Notes: generated by a model not told the origin, from the letters alone. A stretch of 9,029 nt of DNA from CAYZJD01 sp964478455 (GCA_964478455.1 CAYZJD010000175.1:1-9029), one strand, 5' to 3'. Positions 1 through 6,278 are shown, counted from the first letter of the stretch. A program made the numbers and translations.

Positions 1-230
1 TAGTCGATTGGGGGGTGAAGAAAGGCCGCGTCACGCGGCCTGAGCTCGAGGTCGGCATCTGCGGCGAGCACGGCGGCGAGCCCAGTTCGGTGGAATTCTG
101 CTACCGGGTGGGGATGAACTACGTCTCGTGCAGCCCGTACCGTGTGCCCATCGCCCGCCTGGCCGCCGCCCAGGCCGCCATCACCTCCGGCGCCGCCGAG
201 GCCAAAACCGAGATGATGCGCACGGCGTAA
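1..230 (+). CDS. ppdK: Pyruvate, phosphate dikinase, C-terminal end (partial)
   Basis: The reading frame is open from the left edge and stops with TAA at 228-230, leaving about 75 residues of a protein that is normally near 900 residues long. The stretch GICGEHGG followed by PSSVEF and then NYVSCSPYRVPIARLA is the signature of the C-terminal PEP/pyruvate-binding TIM barrel of pyruvate, phosphate dikinase. The cysteine of CGEHGG (codon 60-62) corresponds to the catalytic Cys that protonates or deprotonates the pyruvate enolate in the characterised clostridial enzyme. The enzyme reversibly converts pyruvate, ATP and phosphate into PEP, AMP and pyrophosphate in the cytoplasm. A GTG at 15 lies within the gene and is not a start. 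The related PEP synthase and PTS enzyme I share this barrel, but the exact motif wording favours PPDK. The short tail after the AAAQAAI segment is normal for the family. Confidence 0.95.
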   Translation, partial: VDWGVKKGRVTRPELEVGICGEHGGEPSSVEFCYRVGMNYVSCSPYRVPIARLAAAQAAITSGAAEAKTEMMRTA

Positions 231-238
231 AACCGGAA

Positions 239-258
239 AACCGGGGACAGCCCGCATG
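239..258 (+). repeat. Solo copy of the 20-bp dispersed repeat arm
   Basis: The 20-mer AACCGGGGACAGCCCGCATG is identical to the outer left arm of the large palindrome at 4676-4695, and its reverse complement is the right arm at 4795-4814. Here no full second arm follows; only a weak match (GTTCCCC at 258-264) could fold back on GGGGAC. It lies 8 nt after the ppdK stop codon, the kind of 3'-flanking position that REP-like elements often occupy. A short partial echo, AACCGG, lies just before it at 231-236. Confidence 0.8.
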
Positions 259-288
259 TTCCCCAGCGCACCGTCACTTGCCCCGCGA

Positions 289-307
289 CGGGCCGTTCAG
301 CGGCCCG
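289..307 (+). terminator. GC hairpin downstream of ppdK, possible terminator
   Basis: CGGGCCG at 289-295 and CGGCCCG at 301-307 are perfect 7-bp complements around a 5-nt loop. No T-run follows, so this is not a textbook intrinsic terminator. It could still pause RNA polymerase after ppdK. The rest of the 231-398 gap shows no gene and no clear promoter. Confidence 0.3.
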
Positions 308-387
308 CCGCTCGTGCACACTTTGCAGCGATCACGGACTACACCGCCTGAAGGCATTGTGGGCCGGAGGCATCGCTGCCGGGTTGC

Positions 388-393
388 GGAGGG
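388..393 (+). promoter_or_regulatory. Ribosome binding site deciding the start at 399
   Basis: GGAGGG ends 5 nt before ATG 399. It supports that start over the upstream in-frame TTG at 357, and the shorter protein then begins directly with a signal peptide. Confidence 0.75.
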
Positions 394-398
394 TGCCG

Positions 399-959
399 AT
401 GAAGTTCCGCGAATGGTCATCTTCACTTCTCGCGCTCGCAGGCTTGCTTCTCTTCAATCCGGTCGCCTTAGGTTCGGCGAAGAAGCCACGCACCGTCCTG
501 GCTGCGTGGGAGGAGTTGCCGGCTTTGGTTGAAGGCCGGAAGATCGAGACAGTCCTTCTCAATGGAGTGAGCGTGCGCGGGCGCGTCATCAAGGTTTCCA
601 GTGATGGCATCGAAATAGACGTTCGCAAGTCATCAGCCCCGGCGCTGCTTCCAAAGGGCCAGACTAAAATCCAGAGGGAGCTGCTCAGCCGCGTAAAGGT
701 CGTCAGGAAGCAAGGGGTCTGGAGAGGGGTCCTCACGGTGGTTATGGGGACGGCCGGCACTGTTGCGGCCATGCTGCTCATATCACTCGAACTGTTCGGT
801 GAAGGCGGGGCGAAAGATCCCAAAGCGAAACCGTTTATCGCCGGTGTCACTGCCGGGTCAGGATTCCTCGGTTACCTCTGGGGAGCCCATATCGACGACC
901 GGTCGTTCGTAGTGGTGGTCAAGCGCGAACCCGCCGATTCAGCGGCGTGCAACGATTAG
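399..959 (+). CDS. Small exported or membrane-anchored protein of unknown function
   Basis: I do not recognise this 186-residue protein by name. Residues 1-27 look like a Sec signal peptide: MKFREW, a hydrophobic core of Leu and Ala, then Gly-Ser-Ala before a Lys-Lys pair. Residues 45-104 (EGRKIETVLLNGVSVRGRV and what follows) read as alternating beta strands, in the style of the small Sm/SH3-like barrels that many acidobacterial membrane proteins carry: a 'function called with a parameter, then a modulation' strand pattern followed by a basic patch. A hydrophobic segment at 108-130 is a likely membrane span, and a Gly/Ala-rich segment at 146-162 may be a second one. A final strand (SFVVVVKRE) follows. 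The start at 399 is chosen because of its strong ribosome binding site. The gene converges on the radical SAM gene, with 50 bp between the two stops. The Sm-like comparison is by pattern only. Confidence 0.7.
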   Translation: MKFREWSSSLLALAGLLLFNPVALGSAKKPRTVLAAWEELPALVEGRKIETVLLNGVSVRGRVIKVSSDGIEIDVRKSSAPALLPKGQTKIQRELLSRVKVVRKQGVWRGVLTVVMGTAGTVAAMLLISLELFGEGGAKDPKAKPFIAGVTAGSGFLGYLWGAHIDDRSFVVVVKREPADSAACND

Positions 960-1009
960 CAGGTAAGGAAGCGAAGCCTGCCGCCGTTGAGCGCCCTGCC
1001 TGACCAACG

Positions 1010-2677
1010 CTACCCCGCCAGCGTCCAGTTCTTGCGCTCTACGAACGTTTCGGGTTCGTAAGTCCAGCCCCGGGCCAGGCGCTTTTCTTCGCGGCGGGAA
1101 GTCCAAAGCAGCAGCGGCCCCAGGAGCGTGGTAGCCAGCCGGGAGGTGAACCCGAGCTCGGCTGCGCAGGCGCGGCGCAGCTCGCGGATTTGCCGGCTGA
1201 TGACCGCGTTGGTGCGACTCAAGCGCCGCTCCATCGCCCAGAGCATTCCCCCGTACACGTTCTTCAGCGAGGCCAGCTCGGCTTCGAAACGCCTCCGGAT
1301 CCGGAGATCGGCGTGGGATTTGTAACGCCTCCAGCCTTCGAGCGTCGTCCGGCAGATGCGGTACAGGCTGGGTCCGTTGCGCTCGAAATCCCGCAGAAAG
1401 GCCCAGTCGAGGAATTTCTTGGATTCCTCGCGCGAGATGGCCGGATGACGGAAATTGAACTGGAACTGGCCGTGGATGTCGGCCAGGTCGACGTCGAGCA
1501 ACCGGCCCTGCTCGGCCATTTCCGCGTAAAGCGGCGTGCCGGGCACTGGAGTGTAGAGCATGAACTGGTGGAAGTCCGTCTCATGGGAGACGGCGTGCTC
1601 GATCTCTTCGCGTATGTTGTCGGGGGTGTGGTGTTCCAAGCCGACGATTGTCGAGCCGAGGAGCTTGATGCCGTGCTCGCGCAAGCGGCGCGCCAGGTCT
1701 ACCGTGTCGATGCCGTGCAGCTTGGCATAAGGCGACCGCGGCGACTCCAGGCCCATCCAGATCCAGGAGATCCCCAGCCGCACCAGTTCCTCCATCGTGT
1801 ACATGCGAATCGCGTTGGCCGAGGCGAATGCATACAGGATCCAGCTTTTGCCGGCGGCCTCCATGCGATCGAGCAACTCCATCGCGCGGCGCCGCTGCAA
1901 CAGGAAGTTCTCGTCCATCAGAAAGAAGGAATCCACCTTGAGCCGCCGCTCCACGTCGCACATTACCCGGAACAGCTCGTCCCCGGTTTCGAAGAAGTTG
2001 AGAAATTTCCCCTTCCCGCCGAAAAAGGCCGAGGTGGTGCAGAAGTTGCATCCCATCGGGCAGCCGACCGAGGGGATGATGGTTCCCGCAGTCGAGCCGG
2101 TGCGCCGCGGCAGCGTCAGACCCATGACGCGGTGGCCGAAACCGGAGACGATGTCGGGGTGGCGGATAGGGGCGGCGGGATCCTCGCCCAGATAACTGCG
2201 CATCCACGAGATGCCGTCCCCTTTCACGATGTAGTCGGCATCCACCAGCCGCTCGATGCCGGGAATCGCCGTCACGTGCCCGCCAACGACGACAACGGAA
2301 TGAGGAGAAAGCTCCCGCACCATGCGGCACATCTCCCGGACCTTGCCGACATTGACGATGATCGAGGAGATGCCGACGATGTCGTAGCGATGGGATTGAA
2401 GCTCGCTGGCAAACCGATCCCGCGTCGGAAAATCGAGCAGGGTGGACGGGGCCGGGATATTCTCCTGGATCATCATGAGCCCCCAGGAACGGTGGAACAT
2501 GCGCAGCGAGAACTCCCCCTGCATCCGCGTGACCTGGTTGTGGTAAAGCTCCATCGGGCTGATGGCGCGGCTGCCGTATTCGTCGTCACGAGCGTACGGG
2601 CCGAACACCGAGGTCAGGAGGACACGGGCCCGGGAGCCCCTTGGGTGCACGGCAGGAGCGGTCTGGACAGAGGTCAT
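1010..2677 (-). CDS. B12-binding-domain radical SAM protein
   Basis: This 555-residue protein has the layout of class B-like, cobalamin-binding radical SAM enzymes. The N-terminal part (about 85-165) has a Rossmann-like pattern: DIVGISSIIVNV at 99-110, then VVVVGGHVTA at 128-137 and VKGDG at 151-155, as in B12-binding domains of this superfamily. Like many of them it lacks the DxHxxG base-on motif. The radical SAM core starts at SVGCPMGCNFC, giving the [4Fe-4S] ligands Cys206, Cys210 and Cys213. The MDEN segment near 254-257 and MGLESP near 308-313 fit later strands of the barrel. A C-terminal extension of about 145 residues, rich in charged helices, begins at HGQFQFNFRHP (402-412) and ends GWTYEPETF, a tail seen in B12-rSAM proteins of bacterial membrane-lipid and natural-product pathways. 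The reaction (methyl transfer, ring rearrangement or other) cannot be read from sequence. The start lies 5 nt after the ribA stop, so the two are probably co-transcribed and translationally coupled. Confidence 0.88.
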   Translation of the reverse strand: MTSVQTAPAVHPRGSRARVLLTSVFGPYARDDEYGSRAISPMELYHNQVTRMQGEFSLRMFHRSWGLMMIQENIPAPSTLLDFPTRDRFASELQSHRYDIVGISSIIVNVGKVREMCRMVRELSPHSVVVVGGHVTAIPGIERLVDADYIVKGDGISWMRSYLGEDPAAPIRHPDIVSGFGHRVMGLTLPRRTGSTAGTIIPSVGCPMGCNFCTTSAFFGGKGKFLNFFETGDELFRVMCDVERRLKVDSFFLMDENFLLQRRRAMELLDRMEAAGKSWILYAFASANAIRMYTMEELVRLGISWIWMGLESPRSPYAKLHGIDTVDLARRLREHGIKLLGSTIVGLEHHTPDNIREEIEHAVSHETDFHQFMLYTPVPGTPLYAEMAEQGRLLDVDLADIHGQFQFNFRHPAISREESKKFLDWAFLRDFERNGPSLYRICRTTLEGWRRYKSHADLRIRRRFEAELASLKNVYGGMLWAMERRLSRTNAVISRQIRELRRACAAELGFTSRLATTLLGPLLLWTSRREEKRLARGWTYEPETFVERKNWTLAG

Positions 2678-2682
2678 TTCGG

Positions 2683-3300
2683 TTAGAAACCTTCGAGCAT
2701 GTGGCCGAGCTTCTCTTTCTTGGTGCGAAGGTAGGCTTCGAAGGTGCCGCTCGGCTCCACCTGGCAGGGAACCCGCTCGACGACCTCGATGCCGGCGCGC
2801 TCTAGCGCCTGAATCTTGTCCGGGTTGTTGGAAAGCAGGCGCACGCGGCGCACGCCGAAGTGCAGCAGGATGTCGCCGGGCAGCTCGTAGCTGCGGAGGT
2901 CCGCTTCGAAGCCGAGCTGCACGTTGGCCTCAACTGTGTCCGCGCCGGCGTCCTGCAACTCATACGCGCGTAGCTTGTTCAGCAACCCGATCCCGCGTCC
3001 TTCCTTGTGCTCGTAGATCAGCAGGCCGCGTCCCTCTTCGGCGATTTGCTCGAGTGCGAGCTCGAGCTGCGCCCGGCAATCGCAGCGCAAGCTGTGGAAG
3101 ACGTCGCCGGTGAGACACTGTGAATGAACCCGGACCAGCGGAGGCTCGCCTCCGAGATCGCCCATCGCCAGTACGACGGCCTCCTCGCGCCGGTCGGAGT
3201 AGTAGCCCTCGAAGCCATAAATACGGAAATGCCCGAAGCGGGTCGGAAAGTCCGCCTCGGCCACCTTCCGCAGGCTCGGAGTGGAAACGGGCTCGCTCAT
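2683..3300 (-). CDS. ribA: GTP cyclohydrolase II
   Basis: The 205-residue protein matches stand-alone GTP cyclohydrolase II (the E. coli enzyme is 196 residues). It opens the imidazole ring of GTP and releases formate and pyrophosphate to give the diaminopyrimidine that starts riboflavin synthesis. Zinc ligands are visible as Cys62, Cys73 and Cys75 in VRVHSQCLTGDVFHSLRCDC. The catalytic and GTP-binding block EGRGIGLLNKLRAYELQDAG follows at 100-119, with Tyr113 in the position of the E. coli catalytic tyrosine, then DTVEAN and LLSNNPDKI, and a Thr-Lys-Lys-Glu-Lys-Leu-Gly-His C-terminus. No DHBP synthase domain is fused, so this is not the bifunctional RibBA form. The only gene beside it in the same unit is the radical SAM protein, not other rib genes. 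The ATG at 3300 has no strong Shine-Dalgarno sequence; a short leader is possible. Confidence 0.94.
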   Translation of the reverse strand: MSEPVSTPSLRKVAEADFPTRFGHFRIYGFEGYYSDRREEAVVLAMGDLGGEPPLVRVHSQCLTGDVFHSLRCDCRAQLELALEQIAEEGRGLLIYEHKEGRGIGLLNKLRAYELQDAGADTVEANVQLGFEADLRSYELPGDILLHFGVRRVRLLSNNPDKIQALERAGIEVVERVPCQVEPSGTFEAYLRTKKEKLGHMLEGF

Positions 3301-3322
3301 GCAAGGGATGAGAACAAGATGC

Positions 3323-3351
3323 AGCCGGCAGCCGGCCGGAGGCCGCCGGCT
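3323..3351. repeat. GC-rich hairpin between ribA and the lytS-type gene
   Basis: AGCCGGC occurs twice in tandem (3323-3329 and 3330-3336) and its complement GCCGGCT lies at 3345-3351. The second copy can form a 7-bp stem with an 8-nt loop. On the minus strand this sits in the putative ribA leader, 22-50 nt before its start, so it could affect ribA translation. It does not resemble the FMN riboswitch, whose conserved core is absent. Confidence 0.4.
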
Positions 3352-3358
3352 AACCTAC

Positions 3359-3364
3359 ATTCTA
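3359..3364 (-). promoter_or_regulatory. Candidate -10 box for ribA
   Basis: Read on the minus strand this is TAGAAT, a 5-of-6 match to the -10 consensus, 59 nt upstream of the ribA start. No good -35 box is visible at the right distance. It overlaps the forward TATAAT by two bases. Confidence 0.3.
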
Positions 3365-3368
3365 TAAT
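3363..3368 (+). promoter_or_regulatory. Candidate -10 box for the sensor kinase gene
   Basis: A perfect TATAAT lies 15 nt before the ATG at 3384. If used, the transcript would start near 3375 and have a leader of only about 9 nt, in keeping with the lack of any Shine-Dalgarno sequence there. No TTGACA-like -35 is present at 16-18 nt upstream, where the GC hairpin lies. Confidence 0.4.
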
Positions 3369-3383
3369 GTTCGACAAAGCGGC

Positions 3384-4676
3384 ATGCTGGAGCAGCACCT
3401 CATCCGCCTGTTGGTGAAGATCGGCGTGGTCGCGTCGCTGGCCAGCATCCTGGTGCGCTCCAACGCCTTCAAGCGCATGTTGATGCGCGAGCAGCGGACG
3501 CTCAACCAGCGGCTCCTTCTGGCGCTGAGTTTTTCGAGCATCTTCGGCGCCGGCGTCGCTGTGCGGGTCGTCACCGGCTCCTACCAGGCGGTGGACCTGG
3601 GTCTGGAAGGTAGTTTGGTGGCGGGCATCCTCGGCGGCTACGTGACCGGACTGCTTTCCGGCGTTCTCATCTCCCTGCCGGCGACATTCAACCACGAGTA
3701 CCTCACGCTGCCGTTGCTCGCCGGCATCGGGGTCCTCGGCGGGCTTCTGCGCGACCTGGCGCCGGACACCGAAGAGATCTGGCGCTTCTCGCCCTTTTTC
3801 GACCGGAGCATTTACCGGCTCTTCCAGCGCGGCCACGACCACCTGCGGACCGCGTTCCAGATGTTCTTCCTGCTGGCGATCATCTTCGCCGAGTTTTTGC
3901 GGCAGACGCTGGCGTACTTCTTCCCGCAATCCGTCTTCCACCTCCACCCGGAGTGGCCGTCGCCGCATCCGCTGGCGATAGTAGTGGTGTACGCGGCCAC
4001 GCTGTTCGCCGTCACCCTGCCGCTCAAGATCTGGAACAACACCCGCAACGAGATCAAGCTCGAAGAGCAGCAGAGACTGTTGATGCAGGCTCGATTGGAG
4101 GCGCTGGCGAGCCAGATCAATCCTCACTTTCTGTTCAACACGCTGAACTCCGTCTCGTCGCTGATCCGGACCGACCCGGACCAGGCGCGCGGGGTTGTCT
4201 ACAAGCTGTCGAGCATCCTGCGACGACTGCTACGCAAGCACGAGAACTTCTCCCCGCTTCGAGAGGAGCTGAACTTCATTGAAGACTACCTCGCCATCGA
4301 AATGGTGCGTTTCGGCGACAAGCTACGCTTCGAGAAGGACGTCACGGCCGACACGCTCGACAAGCTCGTGCCGAGCATGCTGTTGCAGCCGCTGGTGGAG
4401 AACTGCATCCGGCACGGGTTGGGCGGCAAGCTCGACGGCGGCATGATCCGCGTCCGCAGCCATATGAACGGCCACCGGCTGTCGATTTCGGTTGAGGACG
4501 ACGGCGTCGGCATGTCCGACTCGAAGCTGGCGACGCTGCTCGACCAGGGCATTGGCGTCAGCAACGTCAATGAGCGCCTCAAGGTCCTGTTCGGCAACGA
4601 CTACCGGATGTACGTCGACAGCAAGCCGGGTGAAGGCACTCGGATTGAAATCGAGATCCCGGAACTCCAGGCATAA
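3384..4676 (+). CDS. LytS-family sensor histidine kinase (5TM-LYT type)
   Basis: The 430-residue protein combines an N-terminal multi-span membrane sensor with a HisKA_3/LytS-type kinase. Hydrophobic spans lie near 5-25, 44-63, 75-97, 107-122, 157-180 and 196-214, with the Gly-rich pattern of the 5TM-5TMR_LYT sensor domain. After a cytoplasmic linker (EEQQRLLMQARLEALASQ), the phosphoacceptor motif INPHFLFNTLNS gives His248. The ATPase domain shows the N box (LVENCIRHGL, Asn340), the G1 box (EDDGVGM, 371-377) and the G2 box (GIGVSNVNERL, 389-399). LytS-type kinases normally signal to a LytTR response regulator, often the next gene, and control murein turnover or uptake of small metabolites. 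No regulator lies next to this one, so its partner must be elsewhere. The start at 3384 fits the family's first transmembrane segment. The gene is divergent from ribA. Confidence 0.92.
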   Translation: MLEQHLIRLLVKIGVVASLASILVRSNAFKRMLMREQRTLNQRLLLALSFSSIFGAGVAVRVVTGSYQAVDLGLEGSLVAGILGGYVTGLLSGVLISLPATFNHEYLTLPLLAGIGVLGGLLRDLAPDTEEIWRFSPFFDRSIYRLFQRGHDHLRTAFQMFFLLAIIFAEFLRQTLAYFFPQSVFHLHPEWPSPHPLAIVVVYAATLFAVTLPLKIWNNTRNEIKLEEQQRLLMQARLEALASQINPHFLFNTLNSVSSLIRTDPDQARGVVYKLSSILRRLLRKHENFSPLREELNFIEDYLAIEMVRFGDKLRFEKDVTADTLDKLVPSMLLQPLVENCIRHGLGGKLDGGMIRVRSHMNGHRLSISVEDDGVGMSDSKLATLLDQGIGVSNVNERLKVLFGNDYRMYVDSKPGEGTRIEIEIPELQA

Positions 4677-4814
4677 ACCGGGGACAGCCCGCATGGGAAA
4701 AGGGGTCAGACTTCTCTGCCCCGGATTGTAAGATGTTGCCAACGGGTTCCTGGCGACTCGGGGCAGAGCGGTCTGACCCCTTTTTCAGCAATCTCATGCG
4801 GGCTGTCCCCGGTT
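4676..4814. repeat. 139-nt nested palindrome (REP/BIME-like element)
   Basis: Three exact inverted arms and one wobble arm nest inside one another. Outer arms: AACCGGGGACAGCCCGCATG at 4676-4695 against its complement at 4795-4814 (20 of 20). Next: 4698-4711 (AAAAGGGGTCAGAC) against 4771-4784 (14 of 14). Next: 4714-4723 (CTCTGCCCCG) against 4759-4768 (10 of 10). Innermost: 4735-4741 against 4751-4757 (7 pairs, one G-T). The first base is the last base of the kinase stop codon, and the element fills most of the gap to the next gene. Its outer arm recurs alone at 239-258. No ORF of note lies in it. This is the arrangement of REP or BIME elements mobilised in trans by a REP-associated transposase, but no such transposase is in the window. 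It may also act as a terminator. Confidence 0.85.
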
Positions 4815-4832
4815 GTAATACAGTAGCTAGGC

Positions 4833-4837
4833 GGAGG
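4833..4837 (+). promoter_or_regulatory. Ribosome binding site for the Gfo/Idh/MocA gene
   Basis: GGAGG lies 7 nt before ATG 4845, just downstream of the palindrome. Only about 18 nt separate the palindrome from this site, so any promoter must lie within or before the repeat; a weak TAATAC -10-like hexamer is at 4816-4821. Confidence 0.75.
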
Positions 4838-4844
4838 CAGTCAC

Positions 4845-6041
4845 ATGGAATCGAATCGACGGGAGTTTCTTGTGCAGTCGCTAGGGAGCGCGACGCTTGC
4901 GGCCGCGCCAGCCTTTGTTCCCCGGCGGGCCTGGGGCGCCAATGAGAAACCGGCCTACGGGCTGATCGCCGCCGGCGGTCGCGGCCGTTATCTGAACCGC
5001 GTTTTCCAGACGCTTGGCGCACAGTGTGTCGCGATCTGCGACGTTTACGAGCCATACGTCGAACTGGCGCTCAAGGATTCGCCGGGCGCGCGCACCTACG
5101 CCGACTACCACGAGTTGCTCGCCAAGGAGACCGGCATCGACTTCGTGGTGCTCGCGGGGCCCGACCACCACCACTGCCCGATGCTGCTGGCGGCGCTCGA
5201 AGCGCACAAGGATATCTACGCCGAGAAGCCGTTGTCACGCACGCTCGAGGAGAGCGCGCGCATGGTGAAGGCCGTGCGCGAGAGCAAGCAGGTGGTCCAG
5301 ATCGGCATGCAGCGGCGCAGCGCGCCGGTGATTCACGCGGCCAGGAAGCTGGTGGAAGACGGCGTGCTCGGCAGGATCACTATGGTCAAGCCGATGTGGA
5401 ACTGGAACATAGCGCGGCCACTCGACAACTCGCCTTTGCCCGGCAAGATCGACTGGGACCGGTTCCTGGGCGACGCGCCCGGACGGCCGCTCGAGCCCAT
5501 GCGGTTCCGGAGTTGGCGCAACTTCCGCGACTACGCCGGCGGCAACATGACCGATCAGGGCACGCACCTGATGGACGTGGTGCAGTGGTTCACCAATTCA
5601 GGCCCCCCGGCATCCGCCCTATGCCATGGCCAGGTGAGCAAGAATATCGGCGCCGAGCACCCGGATACCTTCTGTGCGGTCTTCGAATTCCCGTCGTTCC
5701 TGGCCACCTGGACACTGAACTACTGCAACTCCTACGAGGACAACTGGTCCATCACGTTCCAGGGCGATAAGGGCACGATGATCCTGGATGAGGACGGGTA
5801 TCGCGTCTACCGCGAGCCGTGGCGTGAGAGGCCAAACCGCGAGCCGATCTACCTGGCCCGCGTGCCGGTCATGGTGGAGGACCACGTCCAGAACTTCCTC
5901 GATTGCATCAAGAGCCGCCAGCAGCCGAACTGCCCGGTGGAGGCGGCGGCTAACGCCGTGGCCGGCCCGCACCTGGCTAACATCTCCCTGGACAGAGGCT
6001 GCAAGGCGAAGCTCGGCCCCGACGGGCGAGCCCTCACCTAA
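4845..6041 (+). CDS. Tat-exported Gfo/Idh/MocA-family oxidoreductase
   Basis: The 398-residue protein opens with a twin-arginine signal (NRREFLVQSL, then an Ala-rich core to about residue 31), so it is probably folded with its cofactor and exported to the periplasm. The Rossmann fold follows: GLIAAGGRGRYL (39-50) in place of the usual GxGxxG, CDVYEPYVELA, and AGPDHHH. The family hallmark EKP is at 127-129, with Lys128 as the predicted catalytic lysine. The substrate-side motif GGNMTDQGTHLMD (232-244) supplies His241. Homologues use NAD(P) on sugars, inositols or glycosides; the substrate here is not known. The chain ends soon after the LANISLDRG segment and lacks the tail of about 30-40 residues seen in many Tat-type homologues, though no frameshift is visible. 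It stands alone, with the repeat upstream and a 237-bp gap downstream. Start supported by GGAGG at 4833-4837. Confidence 0.9.
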   Translation: MESNRREFLVQSLGSATLAAAPAFVPRRAWGANEKPAYGLIAAGGRGRYLNRVFQTLGAQCVAICDVYEPYVELALKDSPGARTYADYHELLAKETGIDFVVLAGPDHHHCPMLLAALEAHKDIYAEKPLSRTLEESARMVKAVRESKQVVQIGMQRRSAPVIHAARKLVEDGVLGRITMVKPMWNWNIARPLDNSPLPGKIDWDRFLGDAPGRPLEPMRFRSWRNFRDYAGGNMTDQGTHLMDVVQWFTNSGPPASALCHGQVSKNIGAEHPDTFCAVFEFPSFLATWTLNYCNSYEDNWSITFQGDKGTMILDEDGYRVYREPWRERPNREPIYLARVPVMVEDHVQNFLDCIKSRQQPNCPVEAAANAVAGPHLANISLDRGCKAKLGPDGRALT

Positions 6042-6059
6042 GGCCGGGGGCAGACTGTG

Positions 6060-6094
6060 CAGGCCGTCGCCGGCAAAGCTGTGCGGATGGCCTG
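6060..6094 (+). terminator. Hairpin after the oxidoreductase gene
   Basis: CAGGCCGTC at 6060-6068 can pair with GATGGCCTG at 6086-6094 (9 pairs, one G-T) around a 17-nt loop. It is followed by TAAAAT rather than a T-run, so intrinsic termination is uncertain. Confidence 0.35.
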
Positions 6095-6100
6095 TAAAAT

Positions 6101-6178
6101 CGGCGCTACGGATTCCAGAAGAGGGGATGTTCTTGAGGCTGAGTATGCTACAATTTTTTGGAGGGCTTTGTAGCGCCG
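6101..6178. repeat. 9-bp inverted repeat flanking a promoter-like sequence
   Basis: CGGCGCTAC at 6101-6109 and GTAGCGCCG at 6170-6178 are perfect complements, 60 bp apart. The segment between them is the most AT-rich part of this gap and holds the candidate extended -10 at 6146-6154. The right arm would fall in the leader transcript, while the left arm lies upstream of the presumed start site. Confidence 0.4.
6146..6154 (+). promoter_or_regulatory. Candidate extended -10 promoter for the TonB gene
   Basis: TGC followed by TACAAT matches the extended -10 form (TGn plus a 5-of-6 hexamer). A -35 at 17 nt upstream is poor, which extended -10 promoters tolerate. Transcription would start near 6161 and give a leader of about 118 nt. 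Confidence 0.4.
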
Positions 6179-6251
6179 GCGCACAAATTACGGAACGATC
6201 GCCTGGGTCTGGTCGTCCAATAAGCTGAGGCCGTGCGGGTCGGCGTAGGGG

Positions 6252-6271
6252 GCCGGTGAAGTAGAACCGGC
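6252..6271 (+). promoter_or_regulatory. Leader hairpin beside the TonB start codon
   Basis: GCCGGT (6252-6257) and ACCGGC (6266-6271) form a perfect 6-bp stem with an 8-nt loop, ending one base before the GAAGG (6272-6276) that is the only Shine-Dalgarno-like sequence for ATG 6279. It could tune ribosome access. No known riboswitch class is recognisable in the leader. Confidence 0.35.
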
Positions 6272-6278
6272 GAAGGGC

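Noticed and set aside
357..398. Upstream TTG start for the small membrane protein
   Set aside because: The TTG at 357 would put 14 residues before the signal peptide, and the strong GGAGGG lies in front of ATG 399.
1190..2686. Long open frame (498 codons) on the plus strand opposite the radical SAM gene
   Set aside because: It is an antisense shadow of a GC-rich gene; the translation is rich in Arg, His and Asp without recognisable motifs, while the minus strand has clear CxxxCxxC and B12-type motifs.
3301..3383. FMN riboswitch upstream of ribA
   Set aside because: The spacer is only 83 bp and lacks the conserved FMN-aptamer core; only a simple GC hairpin is present.
3297..4127. 276-codon open frame on the minus strand opposite the kinase gene
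   Set aside because: Its sequence is a low-complexity Gln/Glu/Arg-rich shadow, and the plus-strand frame carries the full LytS domain set.
4676..4814. CRISPR array or a structured RNA gene
   Set aside because: There are inverted arms rather than regularly spaced direct repeats, and no tRNA or known ncRNA core is visible.
5024..5770. 248-codon plus-strand frame inside the oxidoreductase gene
   Set aside because: It is an out-of-frame shadow, Arg/Ala-rich, with no start signal and lying fully within a well-supported gene.
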